Shown piece after piece: positions 8,743 through 15,803 of a DNA stretch of 64,000 nucleotides. The notes under the pieces were generated by a model. It searched no databases. It saw nothing but the letters and a program-made list of their open reading frames with translations, and was not told where the DNA came from. The stretch spans positions 62,001-126,000 of the forward strand of contig CALMVZ010000026.1 of the NCBI GenBank assembly GCA_937873155.1, given 5' to 3'. Source of the stretch: an uncultured Bacteroidota bacterium (GTDB lineage Bacteria > Bacteroidota > Bacteroidia > B-17B0 > Aurantibacillaceae). Numbering within the stretch: position 1 is the first letter of the stretch; each line of letters begins with the position of its first letter. Both the position numbers and the translations under genes were made by a program.

Positions 8743-8831
8743 GATTCATATTTTTTAAATTAATAATTAAGAACCTTAAATTTGTTGTGGAAATTACTAT
8801 TTAGTAACTCCTGTATTTGTCATTTCTGCTA

Positions 8832-8870
8832 TTTTTAATTTGGCGGACTTTCTTCGCCCATATATTTTTA
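8832..8870. repeat. Spacer repeat flanking the Band-7 gene, copy 2
   Basis: TTTTTAATTTGGCGG (8832-8846) and CGCCCATATATTTTTA (8855-8870) repeat the blocks of 7761-7851 but with a shorter centre (8 bases instead of 58). The right block overlaps the stop codon of czcB. Confidence 0.5.
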
Positions 8871-10178
8871 ATGTGCATGCCCTTCGCCTTTGTTATTCAT
8901 TTTTGCTAAAATAAAAAACGCGCCGTTTACTACTACTTTACTGTTTGCGGGAATATCTTTTAGTAAAGTAATCTCGCTATAGCCAACATCTGTTGTTCCT
9001 TTGCGGACAGGAATTTTTTCAAAGGTGGTTCCTTCCTCCTCTGCATGTCCGCTTTCTTCTTTTTCTTCATGTTTATGCCCTTCTTCATCATGTCCTTTTT
9101 CTGCATGTTTATGCCCCTGTTCATCATGTTCCTCTTTATCTCCCTCTTCATGATGCTCTTCTTCACTGTGTGCATCAGTAACAATAAAAATATAATCCTG
9201 ACCATCATGATTAATAATGGCATTTGTAGAAACGGCATCCACATTGGCATTTTCTAAACTCACCAATGCAGAGATACTCATACCATCGATCAGCCCTGTT
9301 TTATCGCCTTTTACCATAGCATGTACCGCAATGGCTTTTGTGCTTTCTTCAAAAGTATTACTGATTGCGTATACATCTGCATCATATTCTTTACCTGCAT
9401 TATTAGTAAGAGTGAAATGAATGGTTTGGCCAACCTTCATTTTTATCAAGTCCTTTTCGTAAACATATAAATCTAAGTGCAATTGACTATTGTCTACAAT
9501 TTCTGCAATAGAGTTATTTGCATCAATGAAACTACCAATATTTACCTCTACATTACTTACTACACCACTGATCGGGCTTGTAATATTTACAACTGAATGA
9601 ATATTTTCACTTGTCAATGATGAGACATTGATACCAACCATTTCTAATTGTTTTTGCAAACTTGCTTTCCGTGCTTTCAAAATTCTTAATTCAGATTCAA
9701 CCGATTGAAAATTTTTCAATGCACCTGCGTTACCTGCTTGCAATTCTTTTTGTCTGGCTACTTCTAATTCAGATAAGGCCGTTTTTGACGACACACTTAG
9801 ATATTCTTCCTGCATGGTAATAAAAGATGTGTTTGCAATGGTAGCTATCACCTGTCCTTTACTCACCGTATTACCGGCAGAAATCAAAATTGATTTTATA
9901 ACACCGCCAATCAAAGAAGTAATTGTTGCTTTATTTTGATTTGGTACTTTTAAAATGCCATTTGCTTTTAGCGAAGCTGTTAGCTGCTTTTTTTCGATAG
10001 TCCCAAATTCGATCCTAATAGATTTCATCTGCGCTTCAGTGAGACTTGCGGTACTCGGATTTTCATGTTCATCATGGTGCTCTGTTTCGCTTTCAGCTTC
10101 TTTTTTATCCGAAGAATTTCCACAAGACGAAAAGAAAATAGTTATAGCTATTATTGATATAATTGTTAGATTTTTCAT
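8868..10178 (-). CDS. czcB: CzcB-type RND periplasmic adaptor (membrane fusion protein)
   Basis: A 436-residue lipoprotein adaptor (signal ending FFSSC, Cys19) that would join the inner-membrane pump to the outer-membrane channel. After a His/Glu-rich linker (AESETEHHDEHE) come the barrel-sandwich half motif (ATITSLIGGVIKSILISAGN), a long alpha hairpin (about residues 120-190), the second half (ITSPISGVVSNVEVNIGSF) and beta-barrel segments. Between residues about 345 and 390 an insert contains more than ten His within Glu/Lys repeats (EEHHEEGDKEEHDEQGHKH), surely able to bind Zn or similar ions. The C-terminus also ends in GHAH. The gene ends 10 bp after the czcA-C stop region in transcript order, so the pump subunits are co-transcribed. 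Confidence 0.92.
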   Translation of the reverse strand: MKNLTIISIIAITIFFSSCGNSSDKKEAESETEHHDEHENPSTASLTEAQMKSIRIEFGTIEKKQLTASLKANGILKVPNQNKATITSLIGGVIKSILISAGNTVSKGQVIATIANTSFITMQEEYLSVSSKTALSELEVARQKELQAGNAGALKNFQSVESELRILKARKASLQKQLEMVGINVSSLTSENIHSVVNITSPISGVVSNVEVNIGSFIDANNSIAEIVDNSQLHLDLYVYEKDLIKMKVGQTIHFTLTNNAGKEYDADVYAISNTFEESTKAIAVHAMVKGDKTGLIDGMSISALVSLENANVDAVSTNAIINHDGQDYIFIVTDAHSEEEHHEEGDKEEHDEQGHKHAEKGHDEEGHKHEEKEESGHAEEEGTTFEKIPVRKGTTDVGYSEITLLKDIPANSKVVVNGAFFILAKMNNKGEGHAH

Positions 10179-10188
10179 TGTCTTAATT

Positions 10189-13100
10189 TTATTTGTTTAG
10201 TAAAAAATTTATATTAATAATGGATTGATTAAGCTGGTCTACCGATTGGAGGTAACTTAATCGCACATCATTAGCGGTTTGCAGTGCCTGCAAATACTCA
10301 ATATATCCAATATCTCCGCTTTTAAAACTAACCGTTGCTGTATTAATTATTATGTCAACGTTTGGCAAAGCGGTTGTTTTATAATAGTTGTACTGTGATA
10401 GATTCTGATTATATTGACTGAAAGCATTTTGCATTTGCGTTTTTAAAACCAGTTTGTTATTATCAGCTTCTTTAACTAATGATTGCTGTGTGTATTTTAA
10501 TGATTTTATTCTTGCAGAGCTGCTAAAAAAAGTAAGAGGAATTCCTATTCCAATATTAAAACCATGAAAGCGGTTACTTCCATCAAAATAGACATCGCTG
10601 CCATTAATAACCTGGGTTCCAATTAGCGACTGATTAAAATATCCTATTGTAAAATCAGGCATTACCATTGACACTTCTACTTTTTTAGTTTTTTCAGCAA
10701 TAACTGCCTGTTGGTACAAAAATTTAACAGAGGGATTATTAGTGATTAATGAAGTATCCAAAGAATTGCTTAAGGTTAATGGCAGGAAGTCCTGATTCAC
10801 ACTAATAACAAAATCTTCGGCAGTATTCATCAGTGATCTTAATGTAGCATAAGCCATTGATATATCAGCTTCATTCTGTTTTAGCATTTGTGTTACCTGT
10901 CCACGTTTACTTTCAGCAGTTGCCTTTTCCAATAAATTAGTTTCGCCCGTTTTATACCGCAGCATAGATGCTTTAACAAAATTATCATACAAGCTATCTA
11001 ATTCTTGCAAATGTTTTCTGGTATTTTGCAGATATTGCAATTGATAAAAATAAGATTGCACTTGCGCTTTAATTTCGTTTGCACTCGCTTGCTTCAAAAA
11101 TTCACTTGCCTGCAATTGCGCCTTATACAAGCTTGATCTGGCAGAATAATAACCCGGAAAAGGAATGTTTTGAGATACCTGAAATGCTTTATCCTGATTA
11201 ATACTATTGTACTGACCCATTTGAAGATTCACATTTGTTTTTGGTAATTCAAAGGGAGATTTTTTCAAGGCTGTAGAGGATTGTACTTTAAGTTGCTGCG
11301 ATTGCAGACTTAAATTATTTTTTAAAGCTGTTGAAATAGCATCTTCTACAGTAATGTTTTTTTGCGTAGTCTGTGCATTTGTAACAAAACAGCTGCATAT
11401 CATTATGAGTACGACAACTGTCTTAGAAATAGCGGGCTTGATCTTACCTGCATTATAAAACAACAAATAAAGTAACGGCAAAACAAACAAGGTTAAAAAA
11501 GTAGCCGTAATTAACCCTCCTATCACTACTGTAGCTAAAGGTTTTTGCACCTCTGCACCAGCACCATGTGATAACGCCATTGGTAAAAATCCTAACGAGG
11601 CTACAACCGCCGTCATTAGCACTGGCCTTAAACGTATTTTAGTTCCTTCTCTTACTCTTTCTAAAATATCTGTCATACCATCTTTTTCTAATTGATTAAA
11701 CGTTCCTATAAGTACTATACCATTTAAAACCGCTACGCCAAATAGGGCAATAAATCCAATTCCTGCTGAAATACTAAAAGGCATATCGCGAATAAGTAAC
11801 GCAAATACACCTCCAATAGCTGACATTGGAATTGCTGTAAAAATTAATGTAGCCTGTTTTACAGAGTTGAATGTGAAATATAATAACATAAATATAAGTG
11901 CCAATGCCGCAGGTACAGCTATCATTAATCGCTTAGAGGCTGCTTGTAAGTTTTCAAATGTTCCACCATAGGTGTAATAATAACCTTCGGGCAATTTTAC
12001 TTTTTCAGCCAATTGATTTTGAATATCGGTAACAACACTTGAAACGTCCCTTCCTTTGACATTAAAACCAATTACGATTCTGCGTTTACCACTTTCACGA
12101 CTGATTTGGGCAGGACCCAATTCCATTTTTATCTCTGCTACTTGCGATAAAGGTATTTGTGTCCCGTTTGCGGACGGTATGTATAAATGGCTAACATCTT
12201 CAATATTGTTTCTGTGTGCACTATCTAATCTCACCACTAAATCAAATTTGCGTTCGTTCTCAAATACAACACCTGCGCCACCACCTGCAAATGAAGTGCT
12301 AACGATGTGGTTAATATCCTCTATGTTTAAACCATAATTGGCAATCTGAGAACGGTTATAATTTATCACTATTTGAGGCAATCCGGCTACGCGTTCAACA
12401 CTAGGTTCAGTTGCTCCCTGTACACTTTGTACTACTGAATTAACTTTGTTGGCATAAGCCAATAATGTATCCATGTTTTCACCAAAAATTTTAACGGCAA
12501 CGTCCTGACGAATACCCGTCATTAATTCATTGAAGCGCATTTGTATTGGTTGGTTCTTTTCAAAGAAAACACCGGGAATTGTTTCTAGTTTTTCATTGAT
12601 CTCATCTGCCAATTCATCGTAAGAAATATCTCTTTTCCATTCGCTTTGAGGCTTTAAAATGATCATCATGTCAGAAGCTTCGGGCGGCATTGGATCGGTT
12701 GGCACTTCAGCTGCGCCTGTTTTACCAACCACCATTTTTACTTCGTCAAACTCTTTAATTAAACGGGAAGCCTGCATGGATGTTTCTATACTTTGAGATA
12801 AGGATGTTCCTTGTGAAAGAATACAATGAAAAGCAAAATCGCCTTCCTGTAATGTCGGTATAAATTCACCCCCCATTCTTGAGAAAATAAACACAGCAAT
12901 AAAAAAAACAGATATTGTTACCATTACTACTGATTTCTTAAAACGAATTGATTTTTCTAATAGCGGCACATAACCTCTTTTGAAAAAGTTCATCATTTTA
13001 TCACTTATAGTTACTTTGTGAGAGATGTTTTTTGATAAAAATTTAGCACACATCATTGGAATGTAAGTGAGAGATAATATCAATGCACCAAAAATCGCAA

Positions 13101-14547
13101 AGCCAACAGTTTGCGCCATTGGCCCGAACATTTTCCCTTCGATACCAACAAGGGTAAGAATAGGGATGTACACGATCAGGATAATAATTTCCCCAAAAGC
13201 CGCACTGCTCCTTATTTTTGATGCAGAAACAAATACTTCATCGTCCATTTCTGTTTGTGTTAATCTTCTGGCAATTTTTCTCATTGATAAATGATGAAGA
13301 GTTGCTTCTACTATAATTACAGCACCATCTACAATTAAACCAAAATCAATTGCTCCTAAACTCATTAAGTTCGCACTGACTCCAAATAAATTCATCATTG
13401 CTAAGGCAAACAACATAGATAATGGGATAGCAGATGCTACAATCAATCCTGCCCTAAAGTTTCCGAGAAACAGAACCAAAACGAAGATCACAATTAAAGC
13501 ACCTTCAATCAGATTTGTTTGAACGGTGGAGATTGCGCGCCCAACAAGATCCGTTCTATCCAAATAAGGTTCAATCACCACGTCTTTTGGCAGCGACTTT
13601 TGAATAGTAGTCATTTTATCTTTTACACGATTTACAACTTCAGCACTGTTTGATCCTTTCAACATCATTACAACACCACCAACCGCATCTACCTCTCCAT
13701 TATAAGTGAGCGCACCATACCGAACCGCACTTCCTAGATGTACTTCAGCAACATCTTTAATAAGAACCGGAATTCCATTGGGAGCAGTTTTTACAACAAT
13801 GTTTTTTATATCTTCAAAAGAACCGATCAAACCAACACCACGAATGAAATAGGCGTTTGGTTTTTTATCGATATAAGCACCACCGGTGTTTTCGTTGTTC
13901 TTTTCCAGTGCAGTAAAAATTTCAGGAATGCTTATTCCCATAGCCAATAAGCGATCGGGGTTAACTGCGACTTCGTATTGTTTTAACTGACCGCCAAAAC
14001 TGTTGATTTCTGCAATGCCCGGAGTTCCGTAAAGCTGTCTTGCCACAATCCAGTCCTGCATGGTTCTCAGATCCATTGCTGTATATTTTGATTCGCTACC
14101 TTTTGCAGGATGAATAATGTATTGATAAACCTCTCCTAATCCTGTACTTACAGGAGCTAATTCAGGAGTGCCAATACCGTTTGGTATTTTACTTTCCGCC
14201 TCCTTTAATCTTTCATTGATCAATTGACGGGCAAAGTAAATATCTACCTTATCATCGAACACAACCGTAATTACTGAAAGCCCGAAACGGGAGATGCTTC
14301 GTAGTTCCACTAAATCTTGAAGGTTTGCAATACTTTGCTCGATTGGGTAAGTAACTAATTGTTCCACCTCCTGTCCTGCGAGGGTGGGGCAAAATGTAAT
14401 GATCTGCACCTGATTATTAGTGATATCAGGAAGTGCATCAATAGGTAGCTTAGTTGCACTCCATACTCCCCAAATAATGAGTGCAAAAGTCATCAATCCA
14501 ATGATGAATTTGTTTTTAATACTGAACGAAATTATTTTATCTAACAT
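10189..14547 (-). CDS. czcA: CzcA heavy-metal RND pump fused to a CzcC-like outer-membrane channel
   Basis: A 1452-residue fusion. Residues 1-1040 are a complete heavy-metal RND antiporter: LPIDALPDITNNQVQI near 34-49, two large periplasmic loops, and the proton-relay signature DFGLIVDGAVIIVE with Asp401, Asp407 and Glu414, typical of the Zn/Co/Cd/Ni-exporting CzcA class. Around 1045-1070 a hydrophobic segment ending CFVTNAQ looks like an embedded signal peptide. Residues 1070-1452 are a TolC/CzcC-type outer-membrane factor with long helices and NLLEKATAESKRGQ. Fused CzcA-CzcC proteins are known in Bacteroidota, and the internal signal may be cleaved to release the channel. With czcB it forms the whole envelope-spanning metal exporter. 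Confidence 0.93.
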   Translation of the reverse strand: MLDKIISFSIKNKFIIGLMTFALIIWGVWSATKLPIDALPDITNNQVQIITFCPTLAGQEVEQLVTYPIEQSIANLQDLVELRSISRFGLSVITVVFDDKVDIYFARQLINERLKEAESKIPNGIGTPELAPVSTGLGEVYQYIIHPAKGSESKYTAMDLRTMQDWIVARQLYGTPGIAEINSFGGQLKQYEVAVNPDRLLAMGISIPEIFTALEKNNENTGGAYIDKKPNAYFIRGVGLIGSFEDIKNIVVKTAPNGIPVLIKDVAEVHLGSAVRYGALTYNGEVDAVGGVVMMLKGSNSAEVVNRVKDKMTTIQKSLPKDVVIEPYLDRTDLVGRAISTVQTNLIEGALIVIFVLVLFLGNFRAGLIVASAIPLSMLFALAMMNLFGVSANLMSLGAIDFGLIVDGAVIIVEATLHHLSMRKIARRLTQTEMDDEVFVSASKIRSSAAFGEIIILIVYIPILTLVGIEGKMFGPMAQTVGFAIFGALILSLTYIPMMCAKFLSKNISHKVTISDKMMNFFKRGYVPLLEKSIRFKKSVVMVTISVFFIAVFIFSRMGGEFIPTLQEGDFAFHCILSQGTSLSQSIETSMQASRLIKEFDEVKMVVGKTGAAEVPTDPMPPEASDMMIILKPQSEWKRDISYDELADEINEKLETIPGVFFEKNQPIQMRFNELMTGIRQDVAVKIFGENMDTLLAYANKVNSVVQSVQGATEPSVERVAGLPQIVINYNRSQIANYGLNIEDINHIVSTSFAGGGAGVVFENERKFDLVVRLDSAHRNNIEDVSHLYIPSANGTQIPLSQVAEIKMELGPAQISRESGKRRIVIGFNVKGRDVSSVVTDIQNQLAEKVKLPEGYYYTYGGTFENLQAASKRLMIAVPAALALIFMLLYFTFNSVKQATLIFTAIPMSAIGGVFALLIRDMPFSISAGIGFIALFGVAVLNGIVLIGTFNQLEKDGMTDILERVREGTKIRLRPVLMTAVVASLGFLPMALSHGAGAEVQKPLATVVIGGLITATFLTLFVLPLLYLLFYNAGKIKPAISKTVVVLIMICSCFVTNAQTTQKNITVEDAISTALKNNLSLQSQQLKVQSSTALKKSPFELPKTNVNLQMGQYNSINQDKAFQVSQNIPFPGYYSARSSLYKAQLQASEFLKQASANEIKAQVQSYFYQLQYLQNTRKHLQELDSLYDNFVKASMLRYKTGETNLLEKATAESKRGQVTQMLKQNEADISMAYATLRSLMNTAEDFVISVNQDFLPLTLSNSLDTSLITNNPSVKFLYQQAVIAEKTKKVEVSMVMPDFTIGYFNQSLIGTQVINGSDVYFDGSNRFHGFNIGIGIPLTFFSSSARIKSLKYTQQSLVKEADNNKLVLKTQMQNAFSQYNQNLSQYNYYKTTALPNVDIIINTATVSFKSGDIGYIEYLQALQTANDVRLSYLQSVDQLNQSIININFLLNK

Positions 14548-14562
14548 AATTTTAGCTTTAGA

Positions 14563-14620
14563 TTAATACCAAAAGGACATTATCCCCAATGGAGATAATA
14601 CAAACTGTAAAAGGTATTAA
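14563..14620 (-). promoter_or_regulatory. Nested stem-loop in the leader of czcA
   Basis: Between the stop of the Cys/His-rich gene and the czcA start, the minus-strand RNA has an outer stem UUAAUACC/GGUAUUAA (14613-14620 with 14563-14570). Inside it is a second stem AUUAUCUCC/GGGGAUAAU (14591-14599 with 14579-14587) with a three-base loop. One inner pair is a U-G wobble that exists only in the minus-strand RNA, which supports an RNA rather than a DNA element. The outer 5' arm contains the stop codon of the upstream gene. There is no U-run, so it is not a simple terminator. Confidence 0.45.
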
Positions 14621-14925
14621 GAAAGCTTTGGCGGTTGCCAGATTGGAATAACAGCAGCAGAAGTTTTTACAACCTTGTGAAGCGTGAAAACAGTATTGAT
14701 TACTGCTATTTGATTTGAAGAAGTTTCAAAATCTTTAACTACAAAGTGTGTAGCACAACAAGAGCAGACACATAAAGGGGTACAGGCTTCATCCTTATGT
14801 TCGTGATTTTTGGCTTGTGCATTTTGTGAGTGATTTGCTTCATTGCAATCATCATTATCACCACAAGGCATAACCGTGAGTAAACTAAAGTAAAAAGCAA
14901 ATAATATGTAGAAAGTTTTTTTCAA
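14617..14925 (-). CDS. Small Cys/His-rich exported protein (DUF6660-like)
   Basis: A 102-residue protein with an N-terminal signal (FYILFAFYFSLLTVMP), a His/Asp/Asn-rich segment (residues 22-47) and a cysteine cluster CTPLCVCSCC followed by a hydrophobic C-terminal part ending IWQPPKLS. This is the arrangement of the DUF6660 proteins commonly found directly upstream of czc pumps in Bacteroidota. The Cys/His content suggests a periplasmic metal-binding or sensing role; no reaction is known. The start is a TTG at 14925, with a TATATTTG promoter box only six bases upstream. It heads the minus-strand metal-resistance run. Confidence 0.75.
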   Translation of the reverse strand: MKKTFYILFAFYFSLLTVMPCGDNDDCNEANHSQNAQAKNHEHKDEACTPLCVCSCCATHFVVKDFETSSNQIAVINTVFTLHKVVKTSAAVIPIWQPPKLS

Positions 14926-14930
14926 CTTTA

Positions 14931-14938
14931 CAAATATA
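14931..14938 (-). promoter_or_regulatory. Bacteroidota -7 box of the metal-resistance run
   Basis: On the minus strand TATATTTG fits the TAnnTTTG -7 consensus exactly. It ends six bases before the TTG start codon at 14925, so the transcript would be leaderless or nearly so. No good -33 TTG is seen. Confidence 0.4.
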
Positions 14939-15094
14939 CGTAATTAGATTTAAATGTTAAAACGCTGGAATTGAGGCAGAAATGCTGTTTTCCTATTGCT
15001 TAGAAGAACATTTATGGTTGCTAAGTTACCTACTAAAAAACTTAACACCAGAAAAAAAAAGAAATAATTTATTTATTATAATACATGTTCGATT

Positions 15095-15437
15095 TTAAAA
15101 CACAATTAGAGTGTCCGCAATATTTGGATCATCGCTGGATTTAAAAATGAATTGCCCTGTTTGAGTTGTCTTGAAAGGAAATTTTAATTGAAACTGGGCT
15201 GGCTGATCCAAACATACTACATTATTAGGGTGCTTATAAAACGTCTTTACAGTAATTGTTTTTCCGACCTGTGTACGTTCGAGGTGATCTGCCTCATCAC
15301 ATAATTGCCCTCCACCGAAATTAACTGTTACTTGTGTTTCTTCACTTGACAAGACCAATGGACAAACCGGACTGATCTGAAATCTCAATATTGCCGTTCG
15401 GCAGAACGGATTTAACAAGAGCAATGTTACAAGTCAT
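15095..15437 (-). pseudogene. Broken secreted-protein gene at the element border
   Basis: Two overlapping frames together make sense as one protein. An ATG at 15437 starts MTCNIALVKSVLPNGNIEI and soon hits a stop. The next frame supplies SPVCPLVLSSEETQVTVNF and continues to the TAA at 15095 with a beta-rich domain (ERTQVGKTITVKTFYKH, CLDQPAQFQLKF). A single-base shift near 15370-15378 would join them. No signal peptide precedes either start, although the domain looks like a secreted Ig-like or lipoprotein module. I infer that its 5' end was lost when the adjacent element inserted and that the rest is decaying. Alternatively the 109-residue frame from a TTG at 15424 is still expressed. Confidence 0.45.
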
Positions 15438-15489
15438 ACATCAGTATGTTTAGAATTAGACTCAAATGGAATGGTAAAGTTTAATAATC

Positions 15490-15568
15490 AAGCGCTTAAT
15501 TAAGCGAATTACCCTCGATTAAGCGCTTATTCAGCAGATATTAAGCGCTTAATTCCTCATTCGCTTAA
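15490..15568. repeat. AAGCGCTTAA palindromes, left cluster
   Basis: Three full palindromes (AAGCGCTTAA at 15490, ATTAAGCGCTTAT at 15518, ATTAAGCGCTTAAT at 15540) and two half sites (TTAAGCG at 15500, CGCTTAA near 15562). The same 14-bp palindrome occurs three more times at 17629-17684, on the other side of the ATPase gene. They look like binding sites of a dimeric protein. Confidence 0.75.
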
Positions 15569-15590
15569 AAGACACCACGAAATCGGAGTG

Positions 15591-15761
15591 TTGCATAACT
15601 GAAGCATAGCTCTGACATATCTCTAGCACTTTGATGGGTTTTGTAGCATAGCTGTAGCATAACTATAGCACACCTGTAGCACTTTGGCTGGTTTTATACC
15701 TTACCTGTAGCATAGCTGAAGCACGATTGTAGCATAACTGTTGCACAATACTTGCATAAAA
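15591..15761. repeat. Array of thirteen 11-bp repeats (iteron-like)
   Basis: Units of the form GCATAACTGTA start at 15593, 15604, 15615 and 15626; then 15646, 15657, 15668 and 15679; then 15710, 15721, 15732, 15743 and 15754. Spacing within each block is exactly 11 bp, about one helical turn. The first two blocks are a 53-bp higher-order repeat, each ending GCACTTTG..GGTTTT. Eleven is not a multiple of three, so the array is not coding. It resembles replication or partition iterons, or a cooperative operator. Confidence 0.8.
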
Positions 15762-15780
15762 AAAAGGCGGAAAACCCGCC
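15757..15780 (-). terminator. Rho-independent terminator of the ATPase gene
   Basis: In the minus-strand RNA GGCGG, GUUUU and CCGCC form a tight hairpin followed by eight U. It lies 24 bp past the ATPase stop codon and overlaps the last repeat unit of the 11-bp array. Confidence 0.8.
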
Positions 15781-15803
15781 CTCTAATTAATTTTCAAAAT
15801 CTG

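Noticed and set aside
9045-9257. Plus-strand frame rich in Phe/Met opposite the czcB His-rich insert
   Set aside because: It is the antisense of repetitive His/Glu codons; low-complexity and without start context.
15591-15761. CRISPR-like array
   Set aside because: Units are 11 bp with 3-base variable parts and no unique spacers of CRISPR size, and there are no cas genes.
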